The notes under the pieces are model-generated. The model was not told where the DNA came from, did no database searches, and was given only the letters and a program-made list of their open reading frames with translations. This document shows, piece by piece, positions 23,727 through 34,769 of a DNA stretch of 64,000 nt. The first letter of the stretch is position 1, and each line of letters starts with the position of its first letter. A program made the translations under genes and the position numbers. The DNA comes from Anopheles merus (taxonomy: Eukaryota; Arthropoda; Insecta; Diptera; Culicidae), in the NCBI RefSeq assembly GCF_017562075.2, contig NC_054082.1:48207347-48271346 (forward strand), in the 5' to 3' direction.

Positions 23727-24613
23727 TCACTGAGAATCGCTGGAGCTCGAGCTCGAGCTTTCGGTCGACATGACTTCCACATCATCCTGCGATGCATCCT
23801 TGTGCGCCCGTGTGTCCAGCGAAACCGATCCGCCCCCGGCACCCATCGACATGTGCAGCTCGCCCGACGGATGCCACGCAAATTGGTTCGGTGCGGAGGC
23901 CGGAATGTCACCGCCGGCCCCACCCGCCCCCACGGTGGACGCGTTCCGATGCATCTCGTTCAAGCTGTTGGGATGCTGCAGATTGTGCCCGTTGATGTTG
24001 AGGTCCGACTTGCCCAGAAAGCCCAGCCGCATCTCGATGTCGGTCGGGTATGGCCGGCGAAGATCGCCCTGCTGCCAGGTGAGCGGGGCACATATCGCGT
24101 GGGACGCACTGATGCGGTGGGCAAACTTGATGAGCTCCTCCGAGGAGACCGGCCGTTTGTTGGCCTTCGCAATGCTGGCCAGCTTTTGTCGCGCTTGAAA
24201 AATTGACGTCGCCAGAATCTGTTCCGCTTCCTTTAGCTGCCGCTGGAGCTGGTTGATTTCCTCGTCCTGTTTCCGCACCTGCTCCCGCAGTGCGTCCATG
24301 TTTTTCTCGATGCCGGCCTGCTCGGCCGCTAGCTGAAGCGTTGCCTTCAGCTCTTTATCCTTCAGCACGAGCAGCTCTACCAGCTGGGCATGGTCGGTGC
24401 TGGACATTTTCTGCGCCTTGGGTGCGATTGTGTTTTCGATCAGTTCCCTGCAAACAGGAAAGTTGGTGAAGAGTGTTGCGGAAACAGAGCGGTACGAGAG
24501 GCGCGGAATCGGTCCGAGATTGGGACTAGCAGGGACACTTACTTGGCAACGATTTCTATATCGTTTATGATGGCCAGGAGCCGTTCTCGGGTGCTGAGAT
24601 GATATGAGGACAT
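23727..24613 (-). CDS. MED4: Mediator complex subunit 4
   Basis: Exons are 24613-24543 and 24447-23727 on the minus strand, with a 95-bp intron (GTAAGT...TTTGCAG) and 263 residues, close to the 270 of human MED4. MED4 is a core middle-module subunit of Mediator, which links transcription factors to RNA polymerase II in the nucleus. Recognised signatures are STRERLL and KELIE at the N-terminus, a coiled coil with QLQRQLKEAEQILATSIFQA, the very conserved AHRISASHAICAPLTW and RRPYPTDIEMR, and the acidic-serine tail DDVEVMSTESSSSSSSDS. The start at 24613 places STRERLL where it lies in other MED4 proteins. An in-frame ATG at 24772 would add 53 residues with no family resemblance and is less likely. 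Confidence 0.96.
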
Positions 24614-25284
24614 GGCGATATTGTACGACGGCAAGAAACCTTCTTCGACGGTGTTGCCGACCAAACAAACCAGAAGTTTGCACAGACCTGAATGATGTTT
24701 TGCTGTCAACACGATGACCCGTTGGTCAAGTCGCGGGTTTTTGACGTTCAAAAATCGCTGCTTCTCGCTCATTTTCTCTACCCATCTTTTACTCGCCTAC
24801 AGTGCTCGTTTCAAGCTGAACTTGCTTTTCGTTGTGTTGGTGACAATATATGCGCATCATATACCGAGATGTGTAAGTTCTCGCTCAATTTGTCGTGCCG
24901 TCTCTTTCGCGCACATCGTGTAAAACATAGACAAACCATGTGACCGGTGTCAAAGAAGAGTGAACAATTTTGTCTAACTTTTTGGATTAAAAGCAATTGA
25001 ACAGGCGGGATTTTGTTACTCGATCAATGGCTACAAGCTTTTTAGCAGTTGTGCAGCGCATAGTATCGTGCTGCGTAAAGTGGTGCCCGCAAAAATAAGC
25101 TTTAGAAAGAGGGATAGTTAGCACCAGAGAAAACATCCGGCGGCAGTTAAGTTACAAAACATTTCGTCTTCAAGCACTAGATCCATAAAGCATGCTCTTT
25201 TTATAATTTCAGATTATCGATTGATGATACTGTGCCATGAGTGCGTGAATCTGTAGCCGTTTATTTTGACGAGACTGGTATGTT
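24614..25284. other. MED4 upstream region
   Basis: This should contain the MED4 promoter and 5' UTR on the minus strand. No gene or repeat is recognised up to the first MITE copy. Confidence 0.45.
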
Positions 25285-25877
25285 CCCAAGTGCCACAAAT
25301 CCACTAAACGACCACTAAACGGCTTCTAAACGACTCAAGTTCTCTACCTAAACGGAATATAGAAAGACTTCGTTTAGCAGACGGCAAACGACTCATTCAT
25401 TCTAAAAATAGCAAAAAAGCTGGTGGCGCTCTCTGTTGGTGGGATACCCCAACCAGTTGAGCTTCATCGCTTGGAGGAGAGCTTTCTCATTTCCTCTGTA
25501 CTGTTGTATGGTTTCGCATTGAAGTTATGCATCGCTAGAACTAGAACGGCGATACAATTGTTTAATTACTAAACTCCAACGGACACCACCAGTACCAGTA
25601 CTGAAGCAAGTGAGAATTGAGTTATGGTCGTTGGTGTTGATACCCACGTATCTGACCACACGACCATTCACATAGATTTTTGCTCAGAAAGTTATAAGGC
25701 CATATAGGTCATGATAAGATGAAACTTGTCAAAACACATTGCAAGAACAGGATAGCAATATAATGATGAGTTGTAATACGCCATCTATTGATCAAACCAA
25801 TGAAGCTGTGGAGCTTTCATTTTTTTATATGGATATTAAATTTTCCAGTCGTTTAAGCTTAATCTGTGGCGCTTGGG
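25285..25877 (+). mobile_element. MITE-like element, copy 1 (593 bp)
   Basis: It starts CCCAAGTGCCACA and ends TGTGGCGCTTGGG, short imperfect terminal inverted repeats. Near the 5' end are tandem ACTAAACG-type units. The body matches copy 2 nearly base for base by eye. It encodes no transposase that I can see. Confidence 0.8.
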
Positions 25878-26300
25878 TTATGACCAAAAGGCCATTAGTG
25901 TTACAGTGTATGCCTATCTTACAGCTTTTACGTGTTATTTTACAGACAAAGGCAATGTCACAAGCGGTGTGGCGGAACAAAATCGGAATGCCGCACCACT
26001 CAATAAACGTTTTGGTGTGCCGGTTTTGCAGCATGGTAAGAGATGATTAGGCATCACTGCACACATGCTTACATGCCTTGTACATGCATATCGAATGAAA
26101 ACAGTAAAGACATCGATCGATCAGTAAAGATACATGGCGTTACCTTCAATATGTTCCGTAAGTATTGTTGTGTGTGCTGCGAAGTGTAAAGTTATAGATA
26201 TGGATACATTCGTAACATGTTTACTTCATCTTCTATTTAGGTGGACTGCTCTCGGTTGACCACGTCGGGCTGGCATGACCAGGATATCAACCGTTCTCTA
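25878..26300. other. Spacer between MITE copies 1 and 2
   Basis: 423 bases unrelated to the spacer between copies 2 and 3. No gene is recognised. Confidence 0.5.
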
Positions 26301-26887
26301 CCCAAGTGCCACAAATCCACTAAACGACCACTAAACGGCTTCTAAACGCCTCAAATTCTCTTCCTAAACGGAATATAGAAAGACTTCGTTTAGCAGACGG
26401 CAAACGACTCATGCATTCTAAAAATAGCAAAAAAGCTGGTGGCGCCATCTGTTTGTGGGATACCCAACCTGTGGAGCTTCCTCGCTTGGAGGAGAGCTTT
26501 CTCATTTCCTCTGTACTGTTGTATGGTTTCGCATTGAAGTTCTGCATCGCTAGAACTAGAACGGCGATACGATTGTTTAAATACTAAACTCCAACGGAAA
26601 CCACCAGTACTGAAGCAAGTGAGATTTGGGTAATGGTCGTTGGTGTTGATACCCACGTATCTGACCACACGACCATTCATATAGATTTTTGCTCAGAAAG
26701 TTAGAAGGCTATATAGGTCATTATAAGATGAAACTTGTCGAAACACATTGCAAGAAAAGGATAGCAATATAATGATGAGTTGTAATACGCCATCTATTGA
26801 TCAAACCAATGAAGCTGTGAAGCTTTCATTTTTTTCCTATGGATATTCAATTTTCCAGTCGTTTAAGCTTAATCTGTGGCGCTTGGG
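26301..26887 (+). mobile_element. MITE-like element, copy 2 (587 bp)
   Basis: Same termini as copy 1 and flanked by TA on both sides (26299-26300 and 26888-26889). This suggests a TA target duplication of the Tc1/mariner type. It is in direct orientation to copies 1 and 3. Confidence 0.82.
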
Positions 26888-27132
26888 TAGGATACACGGC
26901 GCAAGCATGCCTTCGTTCACCTTCATCTGTTGATCTGATCTGCGTTGATCTAGGTGCAGCTCAATCTGCTTCAGCCCTCTAGCTTACGGGGTGGTCATGT
27001 GCGTAGTGTCGTACGGCAGTTCATTCGCTCTCAAGCTCTTTTTTGGTGTGCCACGCGGCCGCTGTTCAACATGCGTCGGTTATTACATCCTATTGGCTTT
27101 ACATAGCTCAGCGATGATCTGGAGAATGTCTA

Positions 27133-27593
27133 TCCAAGTGCCACAAATCCACTAAACGACCACTAAATGGGTTCTAAACGACTCAAGCTCTTAATCTAAA
27201 CGGAATATAAATAGACTTCGTTTAGCAGACGGCAAACGACTCAAACATTCTAAAAATAGCAAAAAGCTGGTGGCGCCATCTGTTTGTGGGATATCCAACC
27301 AGCGGAGCTTTCTCGCTTAGAGGAGAGCTTTCTCATTCCCTCTGTACTGTTGTATGGTTTTGCGTTGAAGTTATGCATCATTAGAACTAGAACGGCGATA
27401 CGATTGTTTAAATACTAAACTCCATTGAAACCAACAGCACTGAAGCTCAGATTTTTCAGAAAGGACAGCAATATAATGATGAGTTATAATACGCCATCTA
27501 TTGAGCAAACCAGTGAAGCTATGGAGCTTTCATTATTTTTTCTATAAATATTTGATTTTCCAGTGGTTAAAGCTTAATCTGTAGCGCTTTGGG
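27133..27593 (+). mobile_element. MITE-like element, copy 3 (461 bp, internally deleted)
   Basis: It begins TCCAAGTGCCACA and ends near GCGCTTTGGGG. It lacks about 125 bases of the right-central part present in copies 1 and 2, and it is more diverged. Confidence 0.75.
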
Positions 27594-27627
27594 GAGCTAT
27601 GCGAGGAGGTGGGATAGTAATGGAATA

Positions 27628-27701
27628 CAGGCGGTCTCCGAGATACACGGTTCCTCTTATACGCCGATTCCGAGACACGCGGTTTTCTAAATTTGACAGT
27701 T
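27628..27701 (+). mobile_element. Relict 5' end of the CAGTCTGTTCCCGAG element
   Basis: Reads through the same series of cggttctc / ttacgcgg / gcggttttctaaatttgaca motifs as the intact copy starting at 34199, with many substitutions. Only the left end is present. Confidence 0.6.
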
Positions 27702-28128
27702 CTTTGAGCTAATTGTTCTGATTAGACACATTGGGACTGCATGTATATTTTTTGGCCATTTAATTTTATCCACCAGCATAGTCGCACACCAGTGCGAGCT
27801 TTTTGGCAGCCATCTAAAACCCTCAAAAACCCTCGCTCTAAATGTAAAAAAAAAAAACTCGCGGAACGCCTTTCAAAAACGCTCGCCAGTGAAAAAAATC
27901 ACACCGATTTGAAGCGTTGGCGAGCTCGTTAAAAGCCCTGTTTTCACCAAGCGGGAGCTGTTGTAAGGTTCTACAGCATTTTGCGATTGTCAAGCTTCTG
28001 CCATCTTAGAATATGATGCAACCTGCTATTTTCAAAATCTCACTTCATGACATTTGTCGCGTGCACTCGCATGGCGTGCGGATCAAAACATTGTGCGTTT
28101 CATCAAGTGCTTCAATTGCAGCCGAAAC
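27702..28128. other. NOB1 upstream region
   Basis: Contains an A-run at 27847-27857 and no recognised exon. It should hold the NOB1 promoter and short 5' UTR. Confidence 0.4.
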
Positions 28129-29525
28129 ATGCCGAAATTCGATCATTTAATTGTAGATACAGCTGCGTTCGTGAAGAATGTCCAGTTGCAGGTACGTAAT
28201 TAGTAGTGTTTTCCCTACAAGCTCCCGAATCGAACGTCGCACCACCTTACAGATTTTCCTTTCCACAACGTTTACAGAACTACGCATCGAATTGCTATAC
28301 CGTTCCGGGTGTGATGGCTGAAATTCGCAACAACCGGCAAATGAAACGGCTCGCCGTGCTTCCGTACAATCTGCAAGTGAAGGATCCAGACCCAGATGTA
28401 CTGGCCAAGGTGGTGGCGATTGCAAAGAAAACGGGTGACTATGCCTCGCTCTCACTGGTCGATCTGCAGGTTATTGCGCTCACGTATGAACTCGAAACAA
28501 TCCACGTGGGCAGGGACCATCTGCGCGATGAGCCGTTGCCGTCCATAACGGTGGCAGCAGCAACGAAGCCAGACGCTTTCGGAGGAACCCAACTTTTGAA
28601 GGGATTCTACGTTCCGACGAAAAAAAGCCAGTCGGCAGGTGAATCGCAAGAGGACGATGGCGAAAACATTGGCGATAATTCAGATGATCATAGTGAAGCA
28701 CAAGAACCCGAAACTATCACTGCAGCGAACGATGTTCAGGAAAGTTCAAATGAATCAGCTCCAGCAGGTGATACTCCCGAAACAAACGCTAGCGAAGCGA
28801 ATGATGCAGATAACGAATCCTGCGAAGAAGAGTACGATGATGATGATGATGAAGAAGAGGAGGATTATGAAGATGGTGAGGAGGACAACGATGGTGACGA
28901 TGATGCTGGTTGGATAACACCGAGTAATATCAAGCAGGTAAAGCGCGACATGGGGATGGATCTCCACGACGAAACGCCAACCACCGTGGCCTGCATCACG
29001 ACCGACTACGCACTGCAGAACGTGCTGAAACAGATCGGCCTTCAGGTCGCAGCCCTCGATGGCCGTGTGATCAAGCAGGTGCGCACGTACATACTGCGAT
29101 GCTACGCCTGCTTTAAGACGACACCGGACGCAACGAAGGTGTTCTGCCCAAAGTGCGGCAACCGGACGCTGAAGAAAGTTTCCGTCAGTCTGGACGGAGA
29201 AGGCAAACAGATTATTCACATCAACAATCGGCGACCGCTGACGGCCAAGTACAAAAACCGACCGGTAGCCAAGTTCGAAGGGGGCAAGCACGCTGCTAAC
29301 CCGTTGCTGTTTGCGGATCAGCCACTGCCACAGCAGCGCATATCGGTCAAGGCCCGTTCGAAGACCAACGCGCTCGGTGATGACTACATTGCCGGCTACT
29401 CCCCGTTCGTGATGAGAGACGTCGATTCGCGGTCAGCTGTACTGCGTGGTTCTACCAATCTGAAACAAAGAATGAGCAACTACGAGTACGATAACAAGCG
29501 CCGGGGGTATAAGAAGCCGATATAA
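28129..29525 (+). CDS. NOB1: NOB1, PIN-domain endonuclease of 40S maturation
   Basis: Exons are 28129-28191 and 28278-29525, with an 86-bp intron (GTACGT...TTTACAG) and 436 residues. NOB1 cuts 20S pre-rRNA at site D to make the 18S 3' end during late cytoplasmic 40S maturation. Exon 1 opens with MPKFDHLIVDTAAF, whose Asp is the first PIN catalytic acid, and splices directly to the NYASNCYTVPGVMAEIR region. KKTGDYASLSLVDLQVIALTY gives the downstream PIN acids. Next come an acidic run (about 28830-28910), the GWITPSNIKQ signature, a zinc ribbon with CYAC and CPKC pairs (near 29100-29160), and the conserved C-terminal KTNALGDDYIAGYSPF and SRSAVLRG motifs. Human NOB1 is of similar length. An alternative AG at 28252-28253 would break the PIN fold alignment. 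Confidence 0.96.
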
Positions 29526-30379
29526 GGAGTTGCAGACAAGTCTACTTTTCTGTTATGGCTGATAGGTGGACCGACAGAGAAATTCAACTGGCGTAAGATA
29601 AAGTTTGATTGCATTGTAGAGATGTATGTAACTATCGGCATTTGTTATTCAGTATGATTTTTCGCTGATGATCCGTTCTTTGCTTCGGCATTACACATTT
29701 TTGAATAAAATGAAAGAATAATCCTACATAAGAAAGCACTTATTATTCAAGGCTTATTATATTATTGAATATATGAAAAAGACCGAATTTTCATATATGA
29801 ACAGTCGGTTTCGATCTGTTCGATCAGATGCAGGTGATTGTTGCTTCAAAAACGACGGGCACTTGACGATTCGTTCACTTTTTAGTACAAAACTTTTCCT
29901 GGAATATAAGCGTACAACAGAAATACCTTATATGTACAAAAATGATAATTAAAAGAGCAATTTCGCCACTATGTTAATACACAGAATCTCATTTTTATCA
30001 GAATATAAATAAAAAATACAGTTTCTATTCCTATTTTAACGCACAATAATGCAGGTCTGCACACCGCCATGCCGGATGCCGTGTCATCAACTTCTGTCAA
30101 ACGGTTTAACGTCAAAATAACAAAAAAAAAAAACTGCTGATGCGGTGGAATCGACGAAAATCTATCGTAGGGTCTAATTTTCTATCGGTTGTGTTTTATT
30201 CTCTCTAGTCATCCCCAAGATCGGTTTGTAAAACAGATTCTGAGTGGTAAATGCTGCAGTCCTTATTGAAAACGCCGGCATTGTGTCGTTTTGTATCACT
30301 TTATTCGACAGTGTTACTTTGGGGTGGTATCCAAGTTCTTCATCAGCAGTGAAAGTGGTCACCGTTTCGGTTCGGCAAA
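29526..30379. other. NOB1 3' UTR and hemomucin upstream region
   Basis: AT-rich. The NOB1 poly(A) signal AATAAA is at 29704-29709. The second half should hold the hemomucin promoter and 5' UTR. No further gene is recognised. Confidence 0.5.
29704..29709 (+). terminator. Candidate poly(A) signal, NOB1
   Basis: AATAAA about 180 bases after the NOB1 stop codon. Confidence 0.55.
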
Positions 30380-32339
30380 ATGGGCTTTCTATACAGGGTT
30401 CGTGTGCGTGTCATCAACTGCTTGATCTTCTTCTTCTTGATTGTGCTATTACCGGGTTTGCCCCCGAAAACGACCTTCCCGTTCGAAGGATTCAGGTATG
30501 TTTATTTGGCGAAGGATGGCTCAATGCGGGAAGTGCCGGCTCCCTCCTATTACATAATTGTATCCTTTTGCCGGCTTTCGTTCCATTGCTGCTCATCAGG
30601 TTCTCCAAGCCTCGTGAGCTGAAAGGAGCGCTAGAACCGACCAATCATCTGGACAACGCGGAGCGATTGTTCGAAGGAAAGATCTATGGCCCGGAAGCGT
30701 TGCTCGTACATGGAAAAGATCTGTTTACCACGATCCACGGTGGAGAAGTGATTCGCATCAATGGTGAACACATTACACATATCGCCAAGTTCGGCAAACC
30801 ATGCGGTAGGGTCGATGACATACGACGATCAAATTCTGGGTGTTCCAGGCTTGAGCGATCAATATAAACGCTTTATGGGATTGTTTCTTTCCAGAGCTCT
30901 CGTTCGAGGAGGAAACGTGCGGCCGTCCGCTGGGACTGGCTTTCGACACCAAGGGATCGAACTTGATCGTTGGCGATGCCTACTACGGCATTTGGTTAGT
31001 TGACTTGACGACGGGCAACAAGGAGCAGCTCATTTCCCCCGACACCGTGCTGGAAGGCAAGGGTGCAAACAGGAAAGGAAAGTTTTTCAACAGTGTGGCT
31101 GTCGCGCGCAATGGTGACATCTTCTGGACCGACTCGTCGTCCGATTTCACACTGCAGGATGGCGTGTTTACCATCTTTGCCAATCCATCGGGACGTTTGT
31201 TCCAGTACGATCGTGCTACCGGAAAGAACAAAGTGCTCCTAGATCGACTGTACTTTGCAAATGGCGTGGCATTGAGCCCTAACGAGGACTTCGTGCTGGT
31301 GGCGGAAACGATGGCATCTCAGATACGCCGTTACTACCTGACCGGACCGAAGGCGGGCACGGATGACATTTTCATCGACGGTTTGCCAGGTCTAGTCGAT
31401 AACCTGGTGGCGGACGCGGAAGGCATTTGGGCACCACTGATCCAAGCCGTTGACAACGAGAATCCATCGATCCCACAAATGCTCTCGAACGTTCCGCTGA
31501 TTCGAAAGTTTCTGATCCGTATGCTGGCGCTCGCTGAGCTGCCGATGCGAATGATTCATCAGGTGATGCCCAATGTACACACGCAGCGCATCATTCACGC
31601 GATCGGTCACTTTGAGTCTCTCATATTCTTTGCTCCAAACCGTCAAACATTGGTGAAAATTAGCTGGAACGGTCGTATCCTTGGATCGCTGCACGGCTTC
31701 GACGGTAGCGTTGGAAGTGTATCGCATGTGGCCGAACTGGGAGACTATCTTTATCTGGGTTCGCCGTACAACAAGTTCTTGGCACGTGTACCACTGCCAA
31801 AGATGCCAAAGGTGGAAATACGTGATGTAAAGTACAAGCCGGCAACGGAAACAACGGCTGCCCCGAAACCAACGACAACTACAACGACTACACCGAAACC
31901 GACCACAACGACCACGACTACACCGAAACCGACCACAACGACCACGACTACTACCACTCCAAAACCAACAACGACTACCACCCGGAAACCTGCAACTACT
32001 ACCACCCCTAAACCGGCGACGACTACCACCACTACTCCCAAACCAACGACAACCACTCCCAAACCGGCAACGACTACTACTACAACAGAGAAACCTAAAA
32101 CGACGCCAACGCCAAAAACTACTACAACCACCCCGAAAGCTAAGGAAGCTCCAAAAGCATCCACCGAAGAGCCAGTGAAAGCGAAGAAAGCCGACAAGAA
32201 AACACCGCCACCGGTCAGCTCAAAGGAAACCCCATCGGAGCCTGCCCCGATTCACGAAAAAGTTCCCAACGATACTCCTAAACCGAAGCAGGAGAAATTG
32301 AAGGTGATAAAGAAGGGCGGTGAGCAGGGAGAACTATAA
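30380..32339 (+). CDS. Hmu: Hemomucin / APMAP-like strictosidine synthase-fold protein
   Basis: Exons are 30380-30495, 30600-30805 and 30895-32339, all GT-AG and in phase, for 588 residues. The N-terminus MGFLYRVRVRVINCLIFFFL is a signal anchor. A six-bladed propeller of the strictosidine synthase-like family follows, with KIYGPEAL, CGRPLGL, FFNSVAVARNGDIFWTDSSS, GRLFQYD, LYFANGVALSPNEDFVLVAET, GLPGLVDNL and LGSLHGFDGSVG, as in vertebrate APMAP and Drosophila hemomucin. The C-terminal part from about 31840 is a PKPTTTTTT-type threonine-rich mucin tail, then a Lys/Pro-rich end. In flies hemomucin is a surface glycoprotein of hemocytes and gut that binds lectins and acts in hemolymph and gut interactions. 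Strictosidine synthase activity itself is not expected in animals. The tail length is likely variable. Confidence 0.93.
31840..32140 (+). repeat. Mucin-type Thr/Pro coding repeat
   Basis: Imperfect tandem units encode TTTTTPKP-like blocks using mixed ACA, ACC and ACT codons. They make up the O-glycosylation-prone tail of the hemomucin protein. Confidence 0.85.
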
Positions 32340-33452
32340 GACTACCTCCACTCACTCACGCACAAACAAACATCTAAACTAGCTGATCAAGCATCATCAC
32401 AACCACAAAACATGCACAACACGCGCATTAAATGGCGTGCTGCACGTTGTCGTAGGCACATGCCTCCAAGCAATGCGTAAAGAATTAGAACGCATGCGGG
32501 CGTTGGTTCTTAGGAGCCCGAGAGTACGCCCACCGAATCCCGCTGGATAGAGCTTTACAACACGATCGTTACCGTAACCGTCAACATAGTCCAAGTGACA
32601 CGGGAAAATTAAAGCAATATCTTTACCATCAAACGGATGATGGTGTCCAACAGAGTGTGCGTCAGAAGAGGTGAGGGTAGTTTATCTGTAGGCAGCTAAT
32701 GTACAACATTCTTGTTAATTTCATTCCATGAGTGAGGTATTTTTTTACTCTCAATCCTCCGGGATTTTGATTGCATCCCAGTATACTCTATTTGTGCGTA
32801 GGTAGATAAATTCATTCAAAACTATTCCTTTTTGAGGTAGAGACCAGTGCGGCCAAAGTGTTCTGACAACGAGTCTAGGCATTGGTAAGGTGAATGCTCA
32901 CATCCGCCGTTTTTCTCAAGCAGAAAAATCTGGCAGCGATAGGTGATGGTTTAGCAGATGGTGTAGGAAGGTGAAAAGCGTTAAAGCAAATGCATCGCAA
33001 AACAAATTGGTTCAAAATTCTTTTCATACTCATTTTTGTATATTTATTAGGGGTTCAACTTTTGTGAGGAAAATGCATATTTGGTAATTCTTTAAGGTTT
33101 AAATGTATTCCACAACGCATTGAGGGCATTGAGAAAATAAACGTTTTTTTGCTTGGGTAAATAATTCGCATTTGAATTTTTGAAAAGAAATTAAAGCGGA
33201 ACTTAACATGAATTCAAATCAGTTAGAACAATTATAAATGCAGTGAAAATCTGTTTCACCCAATTATCACAACTTGTTCTAATTGGACTGGCGGTATGGT
33301 TTGTGAATTTTAGAACAACACTATGCTCAACGGTTGGATGTGGTGTTGCGCCTATTGCGTAGCGCACTGTACTGTCACTGCCGGCAAAAGTGTGTAAACA
33401 ACGTTTGATTACCTTTAATTTGGTGCTGCAAAAATTCCACATTTTTGGTGTC
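32340..33452. other. Hemomucin 3' UTR and ZCRB1 upstream region
   Basis: The nearest poly(A)-like signal is ATTAAA at 32608-32613; an AATAAA also occurs at 33136-33141. No coding exon is recognised between these genes. Confidence 0.5.
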
Positions 33453-34113
33453 ATGAACAAACCAAAGCTATTCGTGCCGGATATTCGATGTACTGCATAC
33501 ATTTCCAACCTGCCGTTCGATTTAACCAACATTGATGTGCAGAAATTATTTTCCAAACATGGAAAAATCATCAAGTAAGAAGCGGCAATCAGTCAACAGG
33601 TATCGGAAGGCACCACTCACTAACGAACTTTGCTTTTGTAGAGTTACCATACTGCGCGATAAAGTGTCGAGAAAGAGCAAAGGGGTAGCTTTTGTGCTTT
33701 TCTCCAACGCACAGGAAGCGCAGGACTGTTGTAACGCGTGTAACAGCACGGAAATGTTTGGCCGCACACTGAAGGCGAGCATAGCCAAGGACAATGGTAA
33801 ATCGGCCCAACACGCTCAAAGAAAACAGTACCCCGACAAAAGCCGCTGCTATGAGTGCGGCACAGAGGGACACATGAGCTACAGCTGTCCTAAAAATGTG
33901 CTCGGAAACAAAACACCTCCACGGAAAAAGGATCGAAAACAAGCGAAACGAAAACAATCGAATGAAACAACGGCTTCGTTTGATTGGGCTAGTGATGTGG
34001 AAGAGGGACTCACGGCTAGTTTAGAACCAACTACGGCCGGGTGCACCAAAAAGGTAAAGTACAGAAAAAGCAAATATTTCAGCGATGACGAAGAACTCGA
34101 TAGTGAAGATTAA
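33453..34113 (+). CDS. ZCRB1: ZCRB1, U11/U12 snRNP 31 kDa-type RNA-binding protein
   Basis: Exons are 33453-33574 and 33642-34113, with a 67-bp intron (GTAAGA...TTTTGTAG) and 197 residues. An RRM opens with AYISNLPFDLTN (RNP2) and continues across the splice into KSKGVAFVLF (RNP1). A CCHC zinc knuckle follows: CYECGTEGHMSYSC. The C-terminus ends KYFSDDEELDSED, matching the YFSDEEE end of human ZCRB1. ZCRB1 is a component of the U11/U12 di-snRNP of the minor spliceosome, so this species is expected to splice U12-type introns. The gene's own intron has ordinary U2-type ends. An ATTAAA poly(A)-like signal lies at 34149-34154. Confidence 0.95.
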
Positions 34114-34198
34114 TGTGGCTTACAATGTAAGTATGACATTGTTGTTTCATTAAAAACAACTATAATGTTACACATATTACCGTGCAACCAGATATATA

Positions 34199-34532
34199 CA
34201 GTCTGTTCCCGAGTTACACGGTTCTCGACTTACGCGGATTCGGAGATACGCGGTTTTCTAAATTTGACAGATTGAATGTCAAATCAGTACAATTTGCTTC
34301 AAGTTCGGTAAAAATTGCATTTTTTCCAACAAATTGAAACCGCTTAAAAGCACCGCTTCTGCACGAATCATATCAAATAAATGATAAAGTGTATAAAAAT
34401 ACTAAATTAAATCAAAAACTTCGGGTAATCGATAGTATTTCAGTCAAAAAACGTGAAATTCGACTTACGCGGATATTCGAGGTACGCGGATTCGTCGGGA
34501 ACGTAGAAACCGCGTAACTCGGGAACAGACTG
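34199..34532. mobile_element. MITE with CAGTCTGTTCCCGAG inverted repeats (334 bp)
   Basis: The left end is CAGTCTGTTCCCGAGTTACA and the right end is the inverse, GGGAACAGACTG. Both flanks carry TA (34197-34198 and 34533-34534), so TA target duplication is intact. Interior repeats of TTACGCGG and GGTACGCGG lie at each end. There is no coding capacity. CAGT-type ends and a TA duplication fit pogo/Tc1-mariner-derived MITEs. Confidence 0.88.
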
Positions 34533-34541
34533 TATAGACAA

Positions 34542-34769
34542 TTTCACGCCGTGAAGCATGAAAAAATAGCCAAAATCAACATTTCACGCCTAAATGTAAG
34601 CAACCAGTAGTCCTTTACGGTGCGATGACATTCGATGCAATGTCTAAATTTTCACTCACGCACAAATGGCTTGAAAATATTCGCCGTGAAACTGATTGTT
34701 TTTGTATGAACCTGTCATCGAACGTCAACGAATGTCATTGGATATAGTTTCACGCTTCACGGCGTGACG
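34542..34769. mobile_element. Short inverted-repeat element (about 228 bp)
   Basis: The left end TTTCACGCCGTGAAGCATGA is matched in inverse at the right end by TTTCACGCTTCACGGCGTGA. The ends have about 20 of 22 positions paired. It starts only nine bases after the preceding MITE. No clear target duplication was found. Confidence 0.65.

Noticed and set aside
25285..27593. CRISPR-like array from the three spaced repeats
   Set aside because: The repeated units are about 460-590 bp with inverted termini and TA flanks in a eukaryotic genome, so they are transposons, not CRISPR repeats.
31751..32197. Val/Gly-rich minus-strand frame
   Set aside because: It is the complement of the hemomucin threonine repeats, not a gene.
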